64,000 bases of DNA, taken from positions 12,552,255 through 12,616,254 of the forward strand of contig NC_077232.1 in NCBI RefSeq assembly GCF_027887165.1, read 5' to 3'. Of the stretch, positions 1-12,792 are shown in pieces (the first letter of the stretch is position 1; every line of letters begins with the position of its first letter). Source of the DNA: Monodelphis domestica. Taxonomy: Eukaryota > Chordata > Mammalia > Didelphimorphia > Didelphidae. Below the pieces are notes generated by a model. It searched no databases. It was not told where the DNA came from and saw only the letters and a list, made by a program, of their open reading frames with translations. The translations under genes were made by a program, and so were the position numbers.

Positions 1-410
1 TCCGGGGATTTTCATTGGGGTTCTCGAGTTCAAGTCCCTCTCTGGCTGTGGAGCCAGTTGTAGTAGCCATAGCTGATGGAAAGTTCCTAGGAACCAGCCT
101 TGGAATAAGAGGTTGAGACATGGTGGAGGGGCCCAATGGTCAGCCATTCCCAGTTAGTTCCCAGGAGACACAAGCCACGTGTAATAGCTATTTGCTCTTA
201 AAAGGATGGCTCTCTTACGAAGAGAGAGCACACACAAAAGAAGATCCACACGAATGAACGTCCCCAATAGCCAGCAATCACATATAGGTTGACTGCTGTG
301 GCAGAAAGACTCTGGACTTCCTTTTGCTGCCATTTAACTCGCTGGGTTGATTTGGAGTGAGTCACTCTTCTCTGAGGCTACCATTTCCCAGAGCAAAACG
401 AAGGTGTCGG
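1..410. other. Intergenic sequence, nothing recognised
   Basis: No coding frame with family resemblance and no clear repeat. By human synteny this flank leads toward CD6, but no CD6 exon was found. Confidence 0.5.
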
Positions 411-620
411 AAGAGACATTTTAAGGTCCTTCCCAGCTCCGATCTTCTCTAATCTAGCTTCTCCCAGCTCTAGCCTTCTCTGCTCTAAGGTGCCCCCCTG
501 GTCTAACACACCCTGTTCCAAGAGCTCCCCTTGTCCCAGCATTGGATACTCCATGTTCTGAGGTCCCTTCCAGCTCTAACGTTCTCTTTTTTGTCCAAGG
601 GACCGATCAAGCACGCTGCC
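411..620. repeat. Degenerate inverse-orientation relative of the minisatellite
   Basis: Recurring 'ccttcccagctc', 'cttctctgctctaa' and 'ggtcccttccagctctaacgttct' phrases are the reverse complement of the core of the SLC15A3 intronic array, in a short diverged tandem run. A further fragment is visible around 820-870. Confidence 0.5.
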
Positions 621-3582
621 CACCCGCCAACAGAAAGGGAGATGGACTCGAGATAGAGTTTCTGGGCACAACAAACTAGGAATATTTGTTACAGAGGTTC
701 GGCTTTTCTTTCCTCTGTTTTTGTTCTCAATGCAGAGAAGAGGGAGGAGAGAAGGAAAATGAGTGTATGTTCATCATTGAAAAAATCGGATCAAATCAAC
801 ATTCTCTACTCGAGATACTGAGGATGGTTCCAGCTCGGACATTCTCTATTCTAGGACCCAGCCTAGACGTCACTTCCAACTGTCTCCAGGACCGAAGGCT
901 TGGGGGAGGGAAAGCAATAGGTCTCCCAAGTTGGGCCCAGAGAAGACCATTTGGAACTCTACTCACATCCTGCTCTAGAGAAGCAGAGATGGGTCTCTGA
1001 GCCGACTCTACCCCCTCTTGCCGGGTAAACAGATCCTTGGGGTTCATTAGGGCCCGTGAACCCTTGCTAGAACATATAATTCTGGACTTTACCCATTTGC
1101 CCTAGAAATCAGATGTTGTCTTCATAAAAGGCCCAAAGTCCCGCTGAGTGGGGCCAAGGCGATGTTAATTGGCTCGATGGGTTATTTCTTGATTCTTGAC
1201 TTTGTGTCGTGTGAGGGGATAAATGCTCGTACCCCTTCAACGATTCAATCTAGACTAAACCAGAGGTTCTCCTGGGGTTCTCAGGCAGGCCCATTAATGA
1301 GGCTGACAAAACTATTAGGGCTCCCTCCCTAGTCACTTCAGATCCCCACCAGATGTTGGGAGCTCCCCTCGGACCAGCACCCTTCTGGGCTCATTCGAGC
1401 AGGAGACTTGGGAAGCTGGGGGAAATCTCCCTTGGGGCAGGTGGCAAAGAATGGAAATACAAAGACATTTCAGTACAGAGGGGATGAGGCACCAGGAGAA
1501 GGTGAAGGACTGAAAGGCTTCCTGGAGGAAGTGGCATTTGTACAGAAGCTTGGATGGAGTGAGAGATCCCAAGAGAAATAAGAGAATAGGGAAAGCACTC
1601 TTGGCCTGGAGAACAGACTTCAAAGGCATTGAGGTGGGAGATGGAATAGCGAGGATAGAGAAACTGCCAGCAGAATAGAAGCTCCAAGGCTGGCGCCTCA
1701 GCAGACCCTAATCGATGCTCGTCAGATTGAATCCATTTGGCTTGGCCTCCTGAACCCCCAAACCCAGCGAGGTTGCTAATTGGCCTGGATGGTGTTTTCT
1801 CACCCAAGTTCCTTCTTAATAATATGCCACATAATGACTGGTGACTGTTTTCTTTTTAGTTTTGTTCTCGATAGCCCTGCCTCCGCTTGAGGGGCTTCAG
1901 GCCTGCTCCCCCAGAGAAGCCTGGACCCCAGATTTCTCCCTAGTGGGTGCCTCTCGATCCCTGGCTCCTTTGGAGAACTTTTAGCCCCCGTCTTGTTTCA
2001 CAGGTGTGCACCGACACACACGGAGCTCCTGACACAGGACACCCCTTTTCTTCTCCCTCTGAACCTTCCATCTCTACTCTCACCCTAAGTGAAGACACAT
2101 GCAGGCAAAAACAAACCCCGGCCTGCAAACTGGAGTCCACCATGTCCTCAAGTGGCAAAATCCTGCTCTGAATGCTGGTCCCTGCTGAGAAACCTCTTCC
2201 CCTCCGTCCGCTTCCTTCGAGGGTCACTAAATCCATGAGTGGGGTCGGGCTAGCGCTTAAAGCAGGGGTCCAGAGGGAACGTTTCAGAGTAGTTCTGAGG
2301 CACTTGTGTTATATCGGGGGAGAGCAGCGAGCAAGAGGCAGGAGGCAGCATCAGCAGTGACTGGAGAGTCTCCAGAACGTACCAAGTAGAGATCTGAGAA
2401 AGCGTGCCTCGTACTGCACTGCTGGGTACTCAGGGGGATAAGCCCCTTCGCATCCAGAGAAGTCTAGAGAACTAGAAGAGGCCTTAGAGGGCATCGGGTC
2501 TGGCTGCATTTTACAGAGGTAGAAACTGAGGCACGGAGAAATGGACAAACTTGCCTAAGCGCCTGTACCAAAAGAGGCAGAGACAGCCCCTCCTGGTTCT
2601 CTTAGGCCAGGATGCTTCTCCATCGTGGCGGTCCTGTCTCCCTGAGGCCCCTCTCATCTCCTCCAGCGAGAAGCGAAAGCTGGATCTCACGGCCAGAGAA
2701 TTTAGTATCCTATCCTTGCGATCTAGGCCCTGGGCGGCTCGGGCTCTCCCTGGCCTCATTTACAGCCGTGGGAAATGATGGATGGAGAGGGAACCAGCCT
2801 GTCCGTCATCAACCGCGGCCCGCCATAGTCCAAGGGCAGCCAGATGGAGAGTTTACCTCTTGTCCTGACTCGCTTTCTCAACCGGCAGACACTAAAAGTA
2901 CGCCTGCTATTCGGTGGGGGCTCATGAAACAAGGTGGACCCTTCAAAGGGTCCGTGAGCCTAGAGATGACCACTAGCTCGTGCTTATTAAGCACCTGCTA
3001 TGGGCCAGGCCCTCTGCTCAGTGCTGGGGAGGCAAAAGACAAAAGCGAAACCTTCCCTGTTCTCAAGGATCTTCTGTTCTAACGGAGGAAACAACAAGTC
3101 CGTATAGAAATCCATAGAGAATAAATCTAAAGAGAACAAATATTACCAAAAAGAATTCTCAGCTAAGACCCAAAGAACTCAGCAAACCTTGGAGGGGGTT
3201 AACGGTTGTTGTTAATGCTGTTTTAGTGCTGAGCCCACCCTAGACAGGCCGGAGGACCGATGCCTGCGGCTCCCTTTTCTTTCTTCCCCCACATTCCCCT
3301 CTCACTTGCCTCCTTTTAGATTTTCCCCAGGAGGGGTTTGGAATCTCACCTCCTGGAGAGCTTGGCCCAGTGGAGAGGGGCCAGGGCTGGAAGCATCTGA
3401 GGGATGATGGGATGAGGAAGCTGCTCCGTCTCCCTGCTTCAGCTCAGGATGGGTCTATTGTCCGAAATGCTTATTTATTAGATAACTGATCGGGCTCCCG
3501 AGAGGGGCCAAAGCAGGGGATGGTGACCCTCCTGGCGTAAGCAAATAAGTATCTTTTCCATATCTTAAGAAGTGATTATTGT
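621..3582. other. Intergenic sequence with old repeat scraps
   Basis: Short open frames lack homology. 2490-2560 ('ttttacagaggtagaaactgaggcacgg') and 2980-3110 ('cttattaagcacctgctatgggccaggc') are MIR/L2-like scraps. The remainder is unassigned. Confidence 0.5.
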
Positions 3583-3752
3583 GGGGCAGTCGGTGGCCAG
3601 GCCTAGAGACGGGAGGTCTTGGGTCAAATCTGGTCTCAGATATTTCCTGGCTGGGTGATCCTGGACCAGTCACTTAACCCTGACTGCCCATCCCTTACTG
3701 CTCTTCTCCCTTGGAACCAATACTTAGTATTGATTCTGAGAAAAAAAAAATA
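3583..3752 (+). mobile_element. tRNA-derived marsupial SINE (MAR1-like)
   Basis: The full body is present: GGGGCAG head, 'aggcctagaga(c)gggagg', a B-box-like GGTCAAATC, the CORE phrase 'ccagtcacttaac', and the tail 'ggaaccaatacttagtattgattctgag' plus an A-run. Confidence 0.8.
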
Positions 3753-3755
3753 TTT

Positions 3756-5289
3756 TCATTTCCTTCTAGCTCCCAAGATGGCTGGGTCACTTTGGATCGG
3801 AGCTAGTCCTATGGGGGCAGAGCAAGGTAAAGTCACTTTGGGGGTCTCCTCCTCCCCCCGAGAATGTCCACCTTGGGCCTCCGACTTCTCCTGGGGGATC
3901 CGTAGCCTTGCTCAGAGCAGGCCCCTGGAAGCGGGCCCTAATCAAGCTCTGGAGGATTGGCAGAGATGACGGAGCATCTGCCAGCCCATGGCCGATCTTG
4001 AGCATCCCCATCAGCTCAGCTCACACTAGAACTTTGCTACATTCCCATCACCCAGCCTTCCTGCTCCCTGGAGTAAAAGGCCACCTCCCAGGAGAGGATG
4101 AAGACACAAATAGGCTAAACCGGGAAGCTCACCACCTGGGAGTCCTTGTTTGTAGACGCCTCTGTCCCAACCAGAAGAGCCAGAAGTCAGAAGAGACATT
4201 AACTGGAGCCTACGTGCCCCTGGACGAGGAACCCTGGACCCTTACACCAATATTCCCCCATCGATGGAACATGGTCCAGAAAAGGATCTGGCCTCGGATC
4301 CATCCCTCCTCCTTCCCTGCAATGGGAAGTGCTGACTTCCTCTACCCCTGCTCCCCAGCCTCCTGGGGGTCTCTTGCCCTGGAAGAAGGAGCCAGGGAGG
4401 CAGCCTTGAAGCCTCCCTATTCCCTACGTTCCTCACAGCCAGCCCCAGAGAATCCTGGCTGCTGCTGCTGCTGCGACTCTCGAGGGTGGCTTCTGTCCTA
4501 GGGCACCAGGAGCACCAGGGATCAGACAAGCCAGCCCCTTCGGTCATGGCCTCCAGGGAGAGCGAGATTCATGAGCAAGGGCCTGGACAGCTCTGGGGAT
4601 GGAGAAGTGACAGGCTCCAAGGGAGGGAAAACCCCAGAGAATTGGGTACCTGAGAAAGCAGCCATCAGGCAACCAAGGACGATGAGGAGCAGCATCTCTG
4701 GTCCCAGCCTAGTCATCCACGCCGGCCAAAAGATGAACCATTCTGAAGAGGAACAAGGTTTTTCCTTCCTCTTCCTCGTTTTCTCTTTTCCTCCTCCTTC
4801 ACTCTCCCTTTCTCTTCCTCTTTTTCTACCCTTCTCTCACCGGCTCTGCCTCAGTCTCTTTCTCATGCCTCTCGCTCTCTTGACTGTGGTTTTAGTCTCC
4901 AGGAAGCTGGGTTGGTGACATACGGGAACCCCCAAGCCAGCACTGCGCAGCTGCCCCAGAGCCCTCAGTGAGACAAGCTGCCCCAAGAGGCAGAAGGAGG
5001 CAAGGAAGGGTGGCGGGGGAGAGACCCCAAGGAGAAGGAAATATCAGAGAAGAAAATGACAGAAAGAAATTGGGTTCAGATCCTCCCTCTGCTCCGTACT
5101 TGTCCAGTCTACAAGCATTTGTTAAATGCTTATGATGTTCCTGGTACAGTCTAAGCACCAAGTGTGGGAAATGTGACCTTATATAAGTCATTTCCCCACT
5201 CTCAACCATAATTTTCACCTCTGTAAATGAAGAGTCTGGTCTGAAGGATTCCAACATCTCTCGAATCTGACCCATTTTCTCCACTCATC
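3756..5289. other. Intergenic sequence, nothing recognised
   Basis: Only short frames without homology. A pyrimidine-rich patch lies at 4760-4870, and a MIR/L2-like scrap at 5110-5240. Confidence 0.5.
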
Positions 5290-6215
5290 TGGGCATTGCC
5301 CTAGTTCAGGATCTCGTCACCTCCTTCCTGGACTCCCAGTGTCCCTCTGCTCCAGTCCATCTTCCAGCCCACTCCCAGAGCAATCTTCTTAAAATGCAGA
5401 TCTGAATCCCAAGGGACTCCATCCATATCCAGAGAAAGAACCGTGGGAGTAGAAACATATGATTGATTGATCACCTGGGTCGGTGGGGATATGAGTGGGG
5501 ATGTTGACTTTAAATATCACTCTATTAAAATATTAATGATATGGAAATAGATTTTGAACAATGATACATGTAAAACCCAGTGGAATTGCCTGTTGGCTCT
5601 GGGAGGGGGGAGGGAAAGAACATGAATCATGGAACCAGAGAAAAATATTCTAAATTAATCAGTAGAAAAAATAAAAAAAAAATTAAAGTGCAGGTTTGGC
5701 TTAGTACTTCTTCCATCCATCTAAAATTCCACTGGCTTCCTAGTCCCTCCAAGAACAGAGACTCCTCTATTTGGAAATGAAAGTCCTTTGCAACCACCTC
5801 CAGCCTACTTTTTTATCTACATTATCTACATTAGTCCTCTTCTTACACTCTTTAGTTCTGCCACATTGGTTTTCTTGCTATTTCTCACACACACCACTCC
5901 ATTTCCCACCTCTGTGACTTTGCACTGGTGGTCCCTGTGCCTGGACCTTCCTCTGCTTCTTAGAATGTCCTATTTCCTTGAGCTCATGTACCATATTCCA
6001 CTTGAAGCCTTTCCTAACCTCCCCTGTCGCCTAGTGTGCTCATTCCCCAACATACCTTGATTTTAATTTCCATATATTCTATCTATAAACTTAAATTTGT
6101 ATCAGTGGTCTCAAATAGGATATACACGTTGTGAAGGCAGGAATTGTTTCCTTTTTGTCTTTGCATTGCTGGCACCCAGAACACTGCCTTGCACATAGTA
6201 GGTGTTTAATAAAGC
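5290..6215 (+). mobile_element. L2 LINE 3' fragment, interrupted by an L1 insertion
   Basis: L2 3'-end phrases ('cctcctggactcccagtgtccctctgctccagtccatc', 'gaagcctttcctaacctcccctgtcgcc', terminal 'acatagtaggtgtttaataaa') are split by an L1 fragment at 5400-5682. Confidence 0.7.
5400..5682 (+). mobile_element. L1 3'-end insertion with target-site duplication
   Basis: This is the 3' UTR of a marsupial-type L1 ('gagaaagaaccgtgggagtagaaa' ... 'aacatgaatcatg') with an A-rich tail. It is flanked by TTAAAATGCAG (5389-5399) and TTAAAGTGCAG (5683-5693), a duplicated target within an older L2. Confidence 0.75.
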
Positions 6216-6665
6216 CGACTGATGGATCACCCTTCATGCTCTTCATCTTCTGGCCACTAGAGCTGGGGGCTGACCCAATGACATCCACTGTAACTGAAGG
6301 TTACGAGGACCCTGGGAAAGTCATGGCATTTGTGAATTCTCTTAGTGGAGGCAGCAGACAGTCCTGCACCCCTTCTACCTCAAAGCATCCAAGGATACTC
6401 AAGGTGCAGCTTCCCATTTGGCTTACTTTGGGTTCTGTCTACTTGGGTGCAATGGTTGCTGGGAACCAGAAGGGGGCACTTTGTCTCTACTCCTTTGAGA
6501 AGAGGTAAATTTTCCCCTAAATTGGGCAAGATCTCCCTGAAGAAACATTTTCCCTTTATGTTATTCCTAGGGGCCAGGAGACTGGGTCATCTCCCCAAGC
6601 TGGAACTCCAGTGGCTATACCATCCTGGAACATGTGTTGGAATGTGGGAAAGATGATGCAATTTT

Positions 6666-6859
6666 AAAAAACCCCTTCCTTCAATCTTAGAAACAACTTT
6701 GGATTGAGTCCAAGGCAAAAGAGTAGTAAGGGTTAGGGGATGGAGGTTAAGTGCCTTGCCCAGGGTTACCCAGCTAGGAAGTGACCAAGGTCAAATTTGA
6801 ACCCAGCACTTCCCCATCTCTAGGCCTGGCTCTCCATCTACTGAGCCACCAAGCTCCCT
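6666..6859 (-). mobile_element. MAR1-like SINE, inverse orientation, with TSD
   Basis: This is a reverse-complement SINE body flanked by the identical 11-base duplication GATGCAATTTT at 6655-6665 and 6860-6870. Confidence 0.8.
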
Positions 6860-6888
6860 GATGCAATTTTTTAAAAAAACCCTAAACC

Positions 6889-7104
6889 GGGGGCAGCTGG
6901 GTAGCTCAGTGGATTGAGAGCCAGGCCTAGAGATGGGAGGTCCTAGGTTCAAATCTGACCTCAGACACTTCCCAGCTGTGTGACCCTGGACATGTCACTT
7001 GACCCCCATTGCCTAGCCCTTACCACTCTTCTGCCTTGGAGCCAATACACAGTATTGACTCCAAGGCAGAAGGTAAGGGTTTAAAAAACAAACAAACAAA
7101 CAAA
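6889..7104 (+). mobile_element. MAR1-like SINE, near-complete, with TSD
   Basis: A-box (TAGCTCAGTGG) and B-box (GGTTCAAATC) Pol III motifs, the CORE phrase and an A-rich tail are all present. It is flanked by AAAAAAACCCTAAACC at 6873-6888 and 7105-7120. The A/B boxes make it tRNA-like, but it is not a tRNA gene. Confidence 0.85.
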
Positions 7105-7629
7105 AAAAAAACCCTAAACCCCTGTCTGCCTTGGTTTCTAAGGAAACCTTGAACAAGTTCCTTTTCCACTCTGGTTTCCTCTATTGTTGATGATAGGGCT
7201 GTTCTATATTGCTACTTCCCTTCCTACTCTGAGATTTTGGAATTCTGTGAATGAATGTTCCCAAAGCTGGCTTATCCCCAGACTTTCCCAGACCTTGGTC
7301 CCAAGGGGATTGGATGGGGGGTGTCCCATATCAAGATTCTCAGGTGAGAGCAAATGTAGAGATACCATAGTTCATGGTGGCTGAGATGGCACAACTAGGA
7401 ACCTTGGATATCATCTAGCCCAAACACTTTTTTTTATAAAGAAGGAATCTGAGAGCCAGGGAGGTGGCATGGATAGTGAATCATTTTAGTGCAGAGGAAA
7501 GAACCCTGGGCTCGGGAGCTGAGAGGCTTGGTTCAAATCCCATCTCCAAACAGGATTGCCTATTTGACCCTGGACAACTCTAGACTCCCTGGGTCTCAGT
7601 TTAAACATCTGTTAAAATGAGGGCATTGG

Positions 7630-8285
7630 CCCTTTGATCCAGTCATACCACTACTAGGTTTGTACCCTGAAGAGATAATAAAAAATGTTTGTACAAAAAT
7701 ATTCATGGCCAAGTTCTTTGTGGTGGCAAAAAATTGGAAAATGAAGAGGTGTCCCTCCATTGGGGAATGGCTGACCAAATTGCAGTATCTGTTGTTGATG
7801 GAATACTATTGTGCTGAAAGGAATGATGAATTGCTTCATTTCTATGTGACCTGGAAGACCTCCATGAACTGATGCAGAGTGAAATAAGCAGAACCAGGAG
7901 ACCATTATACACAGAAAGTGATACATTATAGCACAACTGAATGTAAAAGACATTGCTACAGTAGCAATGCAATGATGCAGGACAGTTTCAAGGGATTTAT
8001 GAGAAAGAACATTATCCACATCAAGAGAAAGAACTGTGGGAGTAGAAATGCAAAAGAAAAATACATGATTTATCACTTGGTTATATGGGTATAGGATTGG
8101 GGGATTTCATTTTAAAAGATTGCTCTATTATAAAAATGAATAATACAGAAATAGGTTCTGAGTAATAACACATGTATAACCCAATGGAATTGCTTGTCAG
8201 CTCCAGGAGTGGGGAAGGAAGAGGGGAGGGAGAGAGCATGAATCATGTAACCTTTAAAATAAATAAATAAAATTTTAAAAGACAA
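7630..8285 (+). mobile_element. L1 3' end (ORF2 C-terminus and 3' UTR)
   Basis: The broken translation keeps the ORF2 C-terminal phrases ('NWKMKRCPSIGEWLTKLQYL', 'MEYYCAERNDE'), followed by the 3' UTR and an A-rich tail. It is 5'-truncated and dead. Confidence 0.8.
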
Positions 8286-8289
8286 AAGT

Positions 8290-8989
8290 AAATGAAAGAA
8301 TTTATTCTTACCAATGAAAACTAAGATAAAATAAAAGAGGGCATCGGACTAGATTGGCCTCTGAAGTCCCTTGAGCTCTAGATCAATGACAGATGGCCCT
8401 AAATCCCTACACTGGGGATCCAGGTTCCTGGGTGGTCTCTGCTCCATCTCCAAGGTATTTCCCTAACTCTCCCAAACTTCTCCTCTGTCTCCTCCTTTCC
8501 TAAGGAGCACCACAAGGTTATAGAAGAGCCAGCTTTATCCCAAGGGCTCTGAGTACTTGGGGTACCTATCCCTTTCTTCTTCTTGGTGTTGGATGATTGA
8601 TTCTTCCAACATGGCCCTGAGCAACCAAGCCCTCAGCTGGCTTCCTATCTCTGACATTTGCAGGTGCTACCCTCTAATGGACAAGAGCTCCAAGCACAGG
8701 CTGAAGGAGTGTGTGTTTGGGGAGGAGGAACCGTGGGGATGGGGGAGGAGTTAGGTTACCACAATCCTGTCCACCCCAAGGGCTCATGGGTGGAGTGCAA
8801 TGACCAACCAAGGATTGGAACGAGACAAGAAATAGGCCAACTTCTCTTTTCCCACCTGAAGGGCTTGGATGACAGATCACAGCTCTCCTGGTCTGTTTTC
8901 CCATTTGTAAAATCTTTGCACTACCTACGTCATAGGTGCCTAGAGAGAAACTGCTTCCTAGAACCCTTCAAGCAGTATAGAAATATGGG
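8290..8989. other. Intergenic sequence, nothing recognised
   Basis: Unique-looking sequence apart from a MIR-like scrap at 8335-8395; no gene signal. Confidence 0.5.
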
Positions 8990-9335
8990 TTATTAGTAGA
9001 GAAGACTAATCTTCTTGGGGATAAGGGCTGTGACTTATCTAAATTTTATATCTCCTCCAGCCCCTAGCATGATGCTCTGGAGACAGTAAGCCTTTGTTGG
9101 CTGAATTGAATTATTAATAACAAGAGCTAACAGTGAAATAATAGCCTTTAAGGTTTTTGAAACATTTTGCATATATTTTCTCATCTGATCCCACTGACAA
9201 TCGCGTGAAATAAATGGTGTTAGCATCCCCATTTAAATATAAGAAAACTAGGCATGAAAGAGACTTGCCCACGAGCATCTAGGAAGCAAGGATCTAAGGC
9301 AGGATTTGGACCCAGGTCTTCCTAGTTCCTTATCT
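8990..9335. repeat. L2 and MIR scraps
   Basis: 9010-9110 resembles an L2 3' end ('cctagcatgatgctctggagacagtaa'). 9120-9330 resembles an inverse MIR ('ccatttaaatataagaaaactaggcatgaaagagacttgccca'). Boundaries are loose. Confidence 0.45.
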
Positions 9336-10288
9336 TGTATCTATTCATGGACCACTGTTCCCCTACCCTTCACTGTGGTGCAGTGGGTAAAATCCTAGAT
9401 TTGGTATTAAAAGGATCTGAGTTCAAATCCCCTCTCTGCCTTCTCAGCCCTCACCACTCTGGATCTCAGATTCTTCACCTGTAAAATGAAGGATGGAAGG
9501 AGGAAGCAGGATGGGGATGACCCTGGGTCTCTCCCTGTTCGAAGTCCTATTATCTATTGGGAATCCAATAAGAGAAGGTATATAAAGTTCTGAAACCTCC
9601 GAGTACTCTAGGAATATCAGCTATTGTTGTTCCTCTAACCCATTCCTGGGATTCCCTTCTTCCTTCCCTCCCCGATATTCTTCCTCCTTGGGTCCCTCGA
9701 TCATCCTACTTGCTCTTGGCTCTCTTGCTTGAGCTAACGGCTCCCAAAGCATTTCCATAGACATGATCTCCTTCAATTCTCACAAGCCAGAGTCAGATTT
9801 GGGCTATTTTACATGCTTTATGATTTGAAGCAACTTGGCCCAGAGACAAAATCCCAGAATTCCACAGTTTGAGAGCTCCAAAGGATCTCAGGGGCTGTTG
9901 AGTCTAATCTACATACAAGGAATTCCTAATGGAAATTACCTGAGAAATGGCCTTGTAACCACTGTGTGAAGGAATGCAGATTGGGAGAGCCTACCCTGTT
10001 CTTCAGCAGTCCATTTTGGACAGCTCTCAACGCTGGCAACATCCTCCTCCTCCCACCTCCCAGATCAAGCCTCAGATGGCCTCTTTGTAGCTCCAACTCG
10101 TGGCTCCTGGTCCTACCCTCTGGGTCCAGACAGAATAAGGGAAAGGCTTCCTCCACATGTCAGCCCTACAAGGATTTTAGACAACTATCAGATCCTTCCC
10201 AAATTCTCTTTTCTCCTGGCTAGTTCTTAATCTCATTCTCACAGGCTAAGAATTCTGGTCCCTTCACTATCCAGGTCATGATGCTCTG
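9336..10288. other. Intergenic sequence with MIR scraps
   Basis: 9365-9500 is a diverged MIR. 9760-9900 is another inverse MIR-like stretch. No gene was found. Confidence 0.5.
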
Positions 10289-10560
10289 GGGCAGCTAGAC
10301 AGCACAATGGATAGAGTGCCGGGCCTAAATCAAGAAGATCTGAGTTCAAATTTGACCTCAGATATCTACTAGCTGGATGACCCTGGCCAAGTCACTTAAC
10401 TGATGTTTACCTCAGTTCTCTCATCTGTAAAGTGGAGAAAACAATAATATCTACCTCACAGAGCTGTTGTAATGATCAAAAGAGAATGATAATTGTAAAG
10501 TACTTAGTACATTGCCTGGAACATAGCAAGCACTCATATATGATAAACATTAATAATAAT
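10289..10560 (+). mobile_element. MIR/THER-type SINE
   Basis: Head 'ggggcagctagacagcacaatggatagagtgc', B-box 'gagttcaaatttg', CORE 'ccaagtcacttaac' and a MIR-like 3' half ('catctgtaaagtgg', 'cttagtacattgcctgg') are present. Confidence 0.75.
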
Positions 10561-10774
10561 CATAATCCATACTATTATTCTCCACAAACCCTAGTATTCA
10601 GAACTGAACCCAGTGCTCCAAATGTGGTCTGACAAGGGGAGCATTCAGTAGGGCTATCACAGGGGAGTATGCTGGTAAATGTTTAACAATTAACTCTCCA
10701 AAGGAGAAAGGAATGCAGGAAAAGCACTATTTTAGATTTTGTTTGTATTATTCACCTTTTCTCCATCAACTTTT

Positions 10775-10960
10775 TTACCTTCTGAATAGAATTGAGAGTA
10801 AGTATTGGTTCCAAGACAGAAGAGCCTTAAGGATTAAGCAATGAGGGGAAAGTGATTTGCCCAGGGTCACACAGCCAGGAAGTGTCTGAGGTCAAATTCG
10901 AACCCAAGACCTCTGGTGTCCAGACCTGTCTCTCTATCCACTAAGCCACCAGCTGCCCCT
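10775..10960 (-). mobile_element. MAR1-like SINE
   Basis: The reverse-complement body runs from 'attggttccaagacagaagag' to 'ccaccagctgcccc', with the CORE phrase 'gcccagggtcacacagcc'. Confidence 0.8.
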
Positions 10961-11699
10961 CTCCATCACTTTCTTAAGTCTATAAATCAACAAAGCAAGA
11001 AAATCAAGCCTGATTTGTAGCATTTGCTGATTTTTGTGATGTAAATGGTCATGTTGAAAATTTAACAAGCATCTCTGTTAGCAGTTCCTCATTCCTAGAA
11101 AATGTGCCCTCTTAATGAGCTTTCTTCGTTGCCAAACGCTGACTCATATGGAACATACAGGACACTAAAATCCCCTAGATTTTTTTCAGAACCCCTACTG
11201 CCTAAGCAAGTCTCTGCCATCACGCACTCAAATGCAAGATGATTTCAAATTTATCTCTGCTGAACTTCGTCATATTCAACTCCTCCTCGTGCTCTAGGCT
11301 CAAGCCTCTTTGGGATCCTGACTGTCAGCCAGTGTATTAACTGTCCCTCTCAGCTTTGTGGCATCTGCAAATGTGAGATCCACTCCAACTTGGCCTTCAT
11401 CCAAGCCATGATAAAGATATTAAGCAGCAAATCCCTAGGAGACTCCTGCCATGTTGACATTGAACCGGTAACAACCGCTCTTTGCGCTGGACCAGCCAAC
11501 CAACTCTCTTCCACATCACTCCACGATGAAATGTTTTTACATCAAAGGCTTCGATAAAATCTAGATCAATTCGATCTCTGATTTTCTCCTGGAGGAAAAC
11601 CCCTCGACACGTCCCAGTGATCCCATTCTGTCCCATTGGTTTCCTTTATCAAGTGTGCTCCCTCACTTATCTACTAGCTGCTTCTCTAATGTTTCCAAA
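10961..11699. other. Intergenic sequence, nothing recognised
   Basis: No coding homology and no clear repeat boundary. An old LINE-like flavour around 11100-11640 cannot be assigned. Confidence 0.4.
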
Positions 11700-12475
11700 G
11701 AGCCCCATGTCTCCCCTATTCACAAAAAAAAAACCCTCAATTGCCCCATCCTTCCTGGCCAGCTACTATCTTGTCTGACGCTGCCCCTATATCCAATCTG
11801 ATTCCAAGGCCTGCCAATTCTACCCTCAGAGCATCTTTCTAATGGTACTCCTTCTTTCCTCTGATAGTGCCACCATCTTGGTGTAAGCCATCATCACCTC
11901 ATGCCTAGACTATGGCAATACACACCCTACTGGAGGGGTCTGCCTGCCTCAAGTCTCTCCTCCTCCAATCCATCTTCCATTCAGGCACTGAAGTGATTTT
12001 CCTACAGCACAGCTCCAATTGTGTCACCTCTCCACTCAATAAACTCCAGAGGCTCCCTATTACATCCAGGTTCAAATATAAAACCCTCCGTTTGGGGTTC
12101 AAATCCCTTTGTGAGCTAATGCCTTCCTACCTTTCCAGTCTCCTTGTATCTAATCCCCGCATATTCCTAGATTCTGTATCACTGGCCTCCTGGCTCTTCT
12201 TCACACATCTCTGGACTCTGGCCATTGTTCCTGGCCGTCTCCCAGTCCTGGAATGCTCTTCCTTCTCCTTTCCATCTCCTGATTCCCAAGTCTTAGCTAA
12301 AAGCCCGCCTTCTATAGGCAGTCTTTCCTAATCCCCGCTCCTGTTGATGCCTTCCATCCATGATCCCTCTCCATTCATCCTGCCACTGCAGAACTGTTTG
12401 CCCACTTCGCATTAGACTGAGCTCTTCAAGAGCCGGGACTGTCTTCATGTTCCCAGCACTTAGCACTTAATATGT
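11700..12475 (+). mobile_element. L2 LINE 3' part with RT C-terminal remnant
   Basis: The translation retains the end of an L2/CR1-family reverse transcriptase ('TSPLNKLQRLPITSRFKYKTLRLGFKSLCELMPSYLSSLL'), then the 3' end 'agcacttagcacttaatatgtg'. It has stops and is inactive. Confidence 0.75.
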
Positions 12476-12562
12476 GATTATATGTGGGCTTAATATGTGA
12501 TAATAGCAATTTCTTGTTGTTGCTGTTGTTGTTGTTTACCTTTTTTCAGCTGTATCTGAGTC

Positions 12563-12792
12563 TTTGGGAGCCTGTTGAGGGTTTTCTTGGTAGAGATGCT
12601 GAAGTGGTTAACCATTTCTTTCTCCAGATCATTTTACAGGTAAAAGAAAACTGAGGAAATAGGGTGAAGTGACTTGTCCAGGGTCACACTGTTAGGAAGC
12701 ATCTGAGGCCAGATTTTAACTCAGGAGAGGAGTCTTCCTGATTCCAGACCCAATGCTCTATCCACTGCACCACCTAGCCACCAAGCTTGGTC
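12563..12792 (-). mobile_element. MIR/THER-type SINE
   Basis: The reverse-complement body has 'cagggtcacactgttaggaag', 'tctatccactgcaccacctagcc' and the 3' 'gttttcttggtagagatgctg' segment. Confidence 0.75.

Noticed and set aside
6889-6970. tRNA-like A and B boxes in many repeats
   Set aside because: They belong to tRNA-derived SINEs with CORE sequence and A-rich tails; no cloverleaf-forming tRNA gene was seen.
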